A DNA stretch of 11,351 nucleotides from NCBI GenBank assembly GCA_905235775.1, contig CAJOMY010000042.1:1-11351 (forward strand), read 5' to 3'. Positions 5,710 through 11,351 of the stretch are shown piece after piece; the stretch's first letter is position 1; each line of letters opens with the position of its first letter. Position numbers and translations under genes: made by a program. Below the pieces are notes generated by a model that saw nothing but the letters and a program-made list of their open reading frames with translations, was not told the DNA's origin and made no database searches. The DNA is from an uncultured Bacteroidales bacterium (GTDB lineage: Bacteria; Bacteroidota; Bacteroidia; Bacteroidales; UBA932).

Positions 5710-7163
5710 ACTGGAAGGTCATCAGCAGGAATATCGGCTATGCCCTCCTCGTCAGTGCGCTTTTCATGCTGCTGTCGGCGGGGGTGGCGCTGGCGGACGG
5801 GCACGATTCCGCGCTCGCGGCCCTGCTGATTTCGTTCCTGATCACCTTTATCGTGGGCATTTTCCCCTTCATCTTTGTCCGTGAGACGCCGGCGATTTCG
5901 CTGAAGGAGGGTTACGTGATCATTTTCCTGTCCTGGATGCTTTCTTTCATCTTCGGTATGCTGCCGTATGCCCTGTGGGGCGGCCCGTTTACCCTGCAGA
6001 ACGCCTGGTTCGAGTCGGTGAGCGGATTCACGACCACGGGAGCGACCATCCTGGACGACATCGAGGCGCTGCCGAAGAGCCTGCTCTTCTGGCGGGCGTC
6101 CACGCATTTCATCGGCGGTCTGGGAGTCGTGGTCTTCCTGCTGCTGCTCATTCCGGGCTCGAACCAGATGAAGATGCGCCTGACGAACATGGAGCTGACC
6201 TCGCTGTCGCGGGGCGGCTATTCCACCCGGACCAACAAGACCGTCTATATCTTCGCTTACGTATATCTGGCGCTGCTGGTGTTGTCCTTCGTCTCCTACC
6301 TCCTGGCCGGGATGCCGGTTTTCGATGCCGCATGCCATGCGATGAGCGTCAGCGCCACGGGCGGGTTCAGCACGCGCAACGCTTCGATCGCCGCCTTCAA
6401 CTCCCGCTGGATCGAGGGCATCACGATGGTCTTCATGTACCTGTCTTCGCTGCATTTCGGCATCATTTACCTGGCCGTCATCACGCGCTCCATCAAGCCG
6501 TATGACAACCCGGTGGTGCGCTTCTATACGGGCTCGATCATCGTGGTGGCGCTCATTGTCGGCGCCGGCTTGAAGGGAAACGGCATCTGCGCGACTTGGG
6601 GCGACGCCGTCTGGAACGGCTTCTTCGAGACGCTCTGCGTCACGTCGACTTCCGGTTTCGCCATCCTGGACAATGCCGAGTGGCCGATGTGGATTGTCAT
6701 GGTGCTGATGTTCTCCGCCGTGATGTGCGGCAGCGCCGGATCGACCTCCGGCGGCGTCAAGGTAGACCGTATCCTGCTGTTGTTCAAGTCGGTGGGCCGG
6801 CGGGTGAACCGCATTCTCCACCCTTCTTCGGTGAATGAGGTCCGGCTGGGCAAGCGCGTCCTGCGCGAGGAGGAGGTCTCGCCGCACCTGTTGTACCTGG
6901 CGCTCTACGGCCTGCTGATCGCCGTCTCCGTGGTGTTGAGCCTGGCGGTGGGCGTGGACCACCAGAACAGCTTCATCGCCTCGGTCACGAGCCTGGGCAA
7001 TGTGGGCCCCGCCTACGGGGCATTGGGGACGATGGGCTCCTTCAACGGGATTCCCGCCCTGGGCAAACTGATTTTCACCGTCGATATGTTCCTCGGCCGC
7101 ATCGAAATCTACCCGGTGCTGGCGGTCGTGGCCATGATCTTCGCCAAACGCGCCCGCGAGTAA
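5706..7163 (+). CDS. trkH: TrkH family K+ uptake channel subunit
   Basis: This is a 485-residue integral membrane protein of the TrkH/KtrB superfamily, which moves K+ across the inner membrane. The four pore-loop signatures are in order: SGFTTTGAT (106-114), SATGGFSTRN (216-225), TSTSGF (313-318) and SLGNVGPAYG (429-438). The third repeat is followed by the typical CGSAGSTSGGVK (341-352), and the C terminus has LGRIEIYPVL. About ten to eleven hydrophobic segments are visible and the length is normal for TrkH. The usual partner is the cytoplasmic RCK protein TrkA; no trkA is next to it here, and the upstream gene is instead a HAMP protein overlapping by 4 nt. The stop codon overlaps the next start by one base (TAATG). 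Confidence 0.94.
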   Translation: MNWKVISRNIGYALLVSALFMLLSAGVALADGHDSALAALLISFLITFIVGIFPFIFVRETPAISLKEGYVIIFLSWMLSFIFGMLPYALWGGPFTLQNAWFESVSGFTTTGATILDDIEALPKSLLFWRASTHFIGGLGVVVFLLLLIPGSNQMKMRLTNMELTSLSRGGYSTRTNKTVYIFAYVYLALLVLSFVSYLLAGMPVFDAACHAMSVSATGGFSTRNASIAAFNSRWIEGITMVFMYLSSLHFGIIYLAVITRSIKPYDNPVVRFYTGSIIVVALIVGAGLKGNGICATWGDAVWNGFFETLCVTSTSGFAILDNAEWPMWIVMVLMFSAVMCGSAGSTSGGVKVDRILLLFKSVGRRVNRILHPSSVNEVRLGKRVLREEEVSPHLLYLALYGLLIAVSVVLSLAVGVDHQNSFIASVTSLGNVGPAYGALGTMGSFNGIPALGKLIFTVDMFLGRIEIYPVLAVVAMIFAKRARE

Positions 7164-8596
7164 TGGATCGCGCCGGCTTTCTGGAGCAGTTGTTCCGCAA
7201 GCATTTCAAGGCGGAGCCGACACCCTGCCAGGAGCGGTTGTTCCGCGACGTGGCGGCGTTCGTGACCTGCGATGACGCCGACATCCTCGTGGTGAACGGC
7301 TATGCCGGCACGGGCAAGACGACGGCCGTCGCCGCCGTGATCCGCGCGCTCCGGGACGTGGGTACGCAGTCGGTGCTGCTCGCCCCTACGGGCCGTGCGG
7401 CCAAGGTCCTGTCGGGCATCGCCCGCCGTCCCGCCTACACCATCCATAAGCATATCTACCGCCAGAAGAGCGTCGGGAGCGACGGATACGGGCAGTTTTC
7501 CCTGTCTCCCAACAAGGCCAAGGGGACGCTCTTCGTCGTGGACGAGGTGTCCCTGATCGGCATTGACGCGGCCCCCGCGCAGGGATCGGCCGCCTTCGGC
7601 ACGGGCAATCTGCTGGAGGACCTGGTAACATTCGTCCGGAACGGACTGGACTGCCGGTTGATCCTGGTCGGAGACGCGGCGCAGCTGCCGCCGGTGGGGC
7701 TGGACGCTTCGCCCGCCCTGTCGAAGCCCTTCATGGACGGCTTCGGCGGCGTGCGCTACAGCGAACTGACGAGCGTCGTGCGCCAGGCCGCCGAATCGGG
7801 CATCCTGCGCAATGCCACGCTCCTGCGTGAAATGATTGCGGGCAGCTTCTCGGACGAGACCTTCCCGGGGCTGAAACTGGACGTGAACGGGATGGAGGAC
7901 ATTTCCCGCATCGGCGGGGGAGAGCTGATCGAAGCACTGACGGACGCCTACGGCCGCTACGGCGAGGACGGGACCGTGATCCTCTGCCGCTCGAACAAGC
8001 GCGCGATCCGCTACAACCTGGGCATCCGTTCGACGGTGCAGTTCAAGGAAGACCGGCTTGTGCGCGGGGACAAGCTGATGATCGTCAAGAACTGCTACCA
8101 GTTCGTGGAGGAGGTGCCCGGGATGGATTATATCGCCAATGGCGACATTGCCAAGCTGGTGCGCATCGGCGGCTTCGAGGACCGCTACGGGCTGCACTTC
8201 GCGACGGCGACACTCCGATTCCCGGACTACGACGACGTGGAAGTCCGGGCCAAGGTCTGCCTGGACACGCTGGAGTCCGAATCGGCCTCGCTGTCCTACG
8301 AGCAGCAGAACGCGCTGTATCAAGGCGTTTCGGCGGATTATGCGGACAAGGGGAGCAAGAAGAAAATCTGGGAGGCGGTGCGGGAGGATCCGTACTTCAA
8401 TGCCCTCCAGCTGAAATACGCCGAGGCGATCACCTGCCACAAGTCGCAGGGCGGCCAGTGGGACTGCGTGTTCATCGACTGCCCCTTCTGGCAGGACGAG
8501 CAGACGCTTGACGACTTGAAATGGCTTTACACTGCCCTGACGCGGGCGGTGCAGAAAGTATATCTCGTGAACTTCAACGACCGGTTTTTCGTATGA
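7163..8596 (+). CDS. RecD-like SF1B DNA helicase / AAA ATPase
   Basis: The 477-residue cytoplasmic protein has all the superfamily 1B helicase motifs in order: Walker A GYAGTGKTT (46-54), Walker B FVVDEVS (124-130), motif III GDAAQLPPVG (170-179), VVRQ (205-208), TCHKSQGGQWD (424-434) and motif VI YTALTRA (456-462). The UvrD_C_2-type C terminus is intact. It resembles the short RecD-like helicases common in Bacteroidota, which lack the RecD2 N-terminal extension and are not part of a RecBCD complex. The biological role is poorly defined; DNA repair or replication is likely. It shares one base with the trkH stop and overlaps the peptidase gene by 4 nt, so all are probably translated from one mRNA although the functions look unrelated. 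Confidence 0.9.
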   Translation: MDRAGFLEQLFRKHFKAEPTPCQERLFRDVAAFVTCDDADILVVNGYAGTGKTTAVAAVIRALRDVGTQSVLLAPTGRAAKVLSGIARRPAYTIHKHIYRQKSVGSDGYGQFSLSPNKAKGTLFVVDEVSLIGIDAAPAQGSAAFGTGNLLEDLVTFVRNGLDCRLILVGDAAQLPPVGLDASPALSKPFMDGFGGVRYSELTSVVRQAAESGILRNATLLREMIAGSFSDETFPGLKLDVNGMEDISRIGGGELIEALTDAYGRYGEDGTVILCRSNKRAIRYNLGIRSTVQFKEDRLVRGDKLMIVKNCYQFVEEVPGMDYIANGDIAKLVRIGGFEDRYGLHFATATLRFPDYDDVEVRAKVCLDTLESESASLSYEQQNALYQGVSADYADKGSKKKIWEAVREDPYFNALQLKYAEAITCHKSQGGQWDCVFIDCPFWQDEQTLDDLKWLYTALTRAVQKVYLVNFNDRFFV

Positions 8597-10428
8597 AAAA
8601 GACCCTGTGCATCCTGGTTCTGGCGTGCCTGGCGGCGCTGTCGCTGCCGGCGCAGGACCGCAACACGACCCCGTCGCCCGACGGGACGAAAGAAGCATTC
8701 ACCCGCGGGGGCGACCTCTGGATCCGCTCGCTGCCCGACTCCACGGAGACGCGACTGACCTTCGACGGGTCGGATCTGATCCTGAACGGATATGCCTCCT
8801 GGGTCTATTACGAGGAGATCTTCGGCCGCGCGTCGCGCTACAAGGCCTTCTGGTGGAGTCCCGACTCGCAGCGCCTCGGCTTCTACCGCTTCGACAACAC
8901 GCAGGTGCCGATGTTCCCCATCTATTCGCCCTTCGGGCAGGACGGGACCCTGCATCAGACGCGCTATCCCAAGGCCGGTGAGGCCAACCCGTCCGTGCGT
9001 GTCGGCATCATCGAGGCCCGTCCGGGCGCCCGGACGGTCTGGGCGGACTTCGACGACTCGCCGGAGCAGTATTTCGGCACGCCCTTCTGGGGTGCTGATT
9101 CGCAGGAGCTGTACGTCTCGAGAGAGCCGCGCCGGCAGAGCGTGCTGGACCTGTACGCCGTGAGCGTGACTGACGGCTCGAAGCGGGCCGTCTATCACGA
9201 GGAGTATCCGGATGCGTGGGTGGAGTGGATCGAAGGGATGATCTTCACGGACAAGGGCCTCTACATGGCGCGCAACTTCGAGAGCGGCTGGGAGCAGATC
9301 TATTTCCTGGGCTACGACGGCTCGCTGCGGCGCCTGACGGAAGGGGAGAACTGGGGCATCAGCCTGCTTCGTGTCGACGGGAAGAAGGGCGACGTGTGGT
9401 TCACCGCGAAGCGGGACCACCGCTTGCACACAACCTTCTACCGGCTGGACCGCAAGGGCCGGATCACGGTGTTGACCGATCCGGAGCTGAACGTGACGGG
9501 AGTCAGGATTTCCGGGGACGGCAAGTGTTTTGAAGCCGCGGCTTCCACGGCGCGGACGCCCTGGGTGGCGGTTTCGGGCCGGACGGACCAATATACGATG
9601 CAGATCGATTCCGTCCTGGTGCAGGCGCCCGGGGCGCATCCCGAACCGCAGGTGGTCAGGATCGTGAACGACGGCTTCGACCTCTACGGGCTGATGTCGC
9701 TGCCGAAGGACTTCGACGCCTCGAAGCAATATCCTGTGCAGATGCAGCTCTACGGCGGTCCGGGCACGCCCTACGTGCGTGACAGCTGGGGCGACCGCGA
9801 CGCTTCCGACGCCTGGTGCTGGGAGCATGGCGTCATCTATATCGTCGTGGATCCCCGATCCTCCGGGGAGAACGGCCGCCGCGGCATGGACCAGGCCTTC
9901 CGCCGGATGACGGTGATCGAGCTGCAGGACTATATCGCCTGGGCGCAGTGGCTCCAGGCGCTGCCCTATGTGGACGGTTCCCGCATCGGGGTGAAGGGCT
10001 TCTCCTTTGGCGGCACGACCACCGCGATGCTGGTGCTGCGCTATCCGCAGTATTTCCGCTGCGGGATCGCGGGGGGCGGCGTTTACGACTGGCACCTCTA
10101 CGACACGCACTACACCGAGCGCTTCATGGACACGCCGCAGGCCAATCCGGAGGGTTATGCCGAAGCGTCTGTGCTGAGCTGGGTGCCTTCCGTCTTCGAG
10201 GGCGACGGCCCCAAACCGCTGCCCGGCGCCCTGTGCCTGACGCACGGAACGGGCGACGACAATGTGCATTTCCAGAACACCCTGCAGCTCATCGACGCCC
10301 TCCAGCAGGCGGGCTACCAGTTCGAGACCCGCATCTATCCCGACGGGATGCACGGCTACCGCGGCAGGCAGCACGAGCACGATGCTGCTGCCGAGGAAAT
10401 CTTCTGGACGAAGTGGCTGCTGCAGTAG
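8593..10428 (+). CDS. Secreted DPP4-like S9 family peptidase
   Basis: This is a 611-residue prolyl dipeptidyl peptidase with a signal peptide (about 1-20, MKKTLCILVLACLAALSLPA) and so a likely periplasmic or outer-surface location. The DPP4 dipeptide-binding motif SWVYYEE is present (69-75, Glu74/75). The alpha/beta-hydrolase triad is visible: Ser471 in GFSFGG, Asp555 in GTGDDNVHF and His587 in DGMHGY. LYGGPG (387-392) probably forms the oxyanion region. Family members usually have about 720 residues. Here the protein passes from the signal peptide almost directly to the blade before the EE motif, so about 100 residues of the first propeller blades are missing. The start at 8593 is chosen because it gives a proper signal peptide; an in-frame start 24 codons earlier, inside the helicase gene, is rejected. 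It overlaps the helicase by 4 nt (ATGA) and is the last gene of the operon. Confidence 0.92.
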   Translation: MKKTLCILVLACLAALSLPAQDRNTTPSPDGTKEAFTRGGDLWIRSLPDSTETRLTFDGSDLILNGYASWVYYEEIFGRASRYKAFWWSPDSQRLGFYRFDNTQVPMFPIYSPFGQDGTLHQTRYPKAGEANPSVRVGIIEARPGARTVWADFDDSPEQYFGTPFWGADSQELYVSREPRRQSVLDLYAVSVTDGSKRAVYHEEYPDAWVEWIEGMIFTDKGLYMARNFESGWEQIYFLGYDGSLRRLTEGENWGISLLRVDGKKGDVWFTAKRDHRLHTTFYRLDRKGRITVLTDPELNVTGVRISGDGKCFEAAASTARTPWVAVSGRTDQYTMQIDSVLVQAPGAHPEPQVVRIVNDGFDLYGLMSLPKDFDASKQYPVQMQLYGGPGTPYVRDSWGDRDASDAWCWEHGVIYIVVDPRSSGENGRRGMDQAFRRMTVIELQDYIAWAQWLQALPYVDGSRIGVKGFSFGGTTTAMLVLRYPQYFRCGIAGGGVYDWHLYDTHYTERFMDTPQANPEGYAEASVLSWVPSVFEGDGPKPLPGALCLTHGTGDDNVHFQNTLQLIDALQQAGYQFETRIYPDGMHGYRGRQHEHDAAAEEIFWTKWLLQ

Positions 10429-10429
10429 G

Positions 10430-10870
10430 CGGAGATTCCGGCGAGGGCTTTCCGATATCCTCAGGGCCCAAGAGGAAGAAGGGCTTCCACGGTTCCTGGG
10501 CGGTTCCCTTCCGGACGATTGGGGCAACAGGGTATTCTCGCTATGGATAGAGAAGAACGGGATTCGGAGTCATGACGTCACTCCGGTGGACAAACTTGCA
10601 TTTATCGGGAAAAGAGGCATGGGTGCATTGGAATTTATTCCCCAACTTTATCATCCTGATTCCGATGAGAAGCTGATTCTTGAAGAGTTGTATGGCCTTG
10701 CCAAAGAGATAGAGGAATCCCGGACTGACGTTGCTTTTCATATTCAGGACCAGCCTGGGATCAACGACCTGATGACGGTTGGCATGAGTGCCGGAGGCAA
10801 ACATCCGGAGGACGCCTGTTCCCGATATATCTCCGATTATATCAACGAGCAGCTGGACCTCTTGGGATAA
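10430..10870 (+). pseudogene. Truncated hipA-like kinase remnant
   Basis: From about 10445 the frame encodes part of the N-terminal domain of a HipA-type Ser/Thr kinase toxin: GGSLPDDWGNRVF, then VDKLAFIGKRGMGALEF, then LMTVGMSAGGKHP ending near 10807. In intact HipA proteins the SAGGK/RPK segment leads into the kinase core. Here it changes to unrelated residues and stops after about 20 codons (TAA 10868-10870), so the catalytic domain is gone. The first 40-50 residues are also absent, because the frame runs back into the peptidase gene. In-frame ATG codons exist only inside that gene (for example 10382). The DNA from about 10550 on is clearly more AT-rich than its neighbours, which suggests transfer. 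No hipB antitoxin is seen. A short functional protein cannot be excluded. Confidence 0.65.
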
Positions 10871-10943
10871 GTAGTATGCTTCTCAGTTTGTTCACTCAAC
10901 CTGCGGATAAAAATTTGTGCCGATTGGGCGCTAAGACGCGGGT

Positions 10944-11351
10944 CTATTCTCCGGCATAATAGCCGTCAGCATATTTTTCGCTACCTTTGGGCCGGACCGG
11001 GCAGTTGCCGGGATAGCGGCTCTGATCGTTGTATTTTTCGGCCGTAATCTGTTCCGTGACAAACCAGGAGCCTCCGTCGGGTGCTTCGGGCCAGTAAACG
11101 GCAAAAGGACTCCGGACGGCGGGAGCCGGAGAACCGTCGCGCTCCGTGTCGCCATAAACTTTCCCGTTTGACTTGTTGATATAGACAAAACGGTAGGAAC
11201 GCACCTGCCCGGCAGGGAAAGCCCCTTTCCCGGCAGTGGAGCAGAGCTTCACCTCTCCCGTCTTTCCTGCCGGAATGTCAAACAGATCGTAGCGCCCGAC
11301 GGAATAGATGCCGGTGAAGCTGTAGTCTTCCTCACTGTATCCGGGGAAAAC
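10944..11351 (-). CDS. Unknown protein, C-terminal part, runs off the right edge
   Basis: One minus-strand frame is open from the window edge (11351) to a TAG at 10944-10946, giving at least 135 residues with no start inside the window. The visible part is polar and rich in Gly, Tyr and Ser, with pieces such as GIYSVGRYDLFDIPAGKTG, SYRFVYINKSNGKVYGD and SPFAVYWPEAPDGGSWFV. That suggests a beta-rich, perhaps exported, domain. I do not recognise a family. It converges with the hipA remnant, and the 73 bp between them hold no clear terminator. Confidence 0.6.
   Translation of the reverse strand, partial: VFPGYSEEDYSFTGIYSVGRYDLFDIPAGKTGEVKLCSTAGKGAFPAGQVRSYRFVYINKSNGKVYGDTERDGSPAPAVRSPFAVYWPEAPDGGSWFVTEQITAEKYNDQSRYPGNCPVRPKGSEKYADGYYAGE

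Noticed and set aside
5544..6962. Long minus-strand open frame of about 470 codons opposite trkH.
   Set aside because: The product is His/Arg/Gln/Asp-rich, as expected for the antisense of membrane-protein codons; trkH motifs clearly define the plus strand.
1..11351. CRISPR array, transposase gene, phage or integrase gene.
   Set aside because: No regularly spaced repeats, no transposase or integrase motifs and no target-site duplications were seen.

Overview
The window looks like chromosome of a GC-rich member of the Bacteroidales (Bacteroidota). Three things point there: promoter-like TAnnTTTG boxes, almost no Shine-Dalgarno sequences, and a gene mix typical of the group (YicC, a Uup-type ABC-F ATPase, a Bacteroidota-style RecD-like helicase, and a DPP4-type S9 peptidase). 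The genus cannot be read from the sequence.

Left part (1-1598). A short leader carries a terminator-like hairpin and a perfect 24-bp inverted repeat, then a promoter and yicC (+ strand). After yicC comes about 470 bp without a convincing protein gene. It holds an ATG-less open frame and, on the minus strand, two hairpins with T-tracts that bracket about 85 nt of structured sequence. The inner hairpin is a textbook intrinsic terminator for the leftward operon, and the bracketed stretch may be a small RNA or a structured 3' UTR.

Leftward operon (4803 to 1599, minus strand). A ROK/NagC-type transcriptional regulator is followed after one base by an ABC-F ATPase of the Uup type. The ATPase has an unusually long, low-complexity Ala/Ser/Gly/Pro linker before its C-terminal coiled coil, and the DNA of that linker is full of small inverted repeats.

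Divergent control region (4804-4884). Back-to-back TAnnTTTG boxes serve the regulator and the rightward operon. A 23-bp imperfect palindrome with TTATTT/TAATAA ends resembles remembered NagC/Mlc operators and could be the regulator's own site.

Rightward operon (4885-10428, plus strand). Four genes are joined by 4-, 1- and 4-nt overlaps: a two-TM HAMP protein with no output domain, a TrkH-type K+ channel subunit, a RecD-like SF1B helicase and a secreted DPP4-like peptidase that is short at its N terminus. The coupling of a receptor-like HAMP module to TrkH, with no TrkA gene beside it, is the best candidate here for something undescribed.

Right end. A truncated, more AT-rich hipA-like remnant follows the peptidase. 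A leftward gene of unknown function then runs off the right edge.
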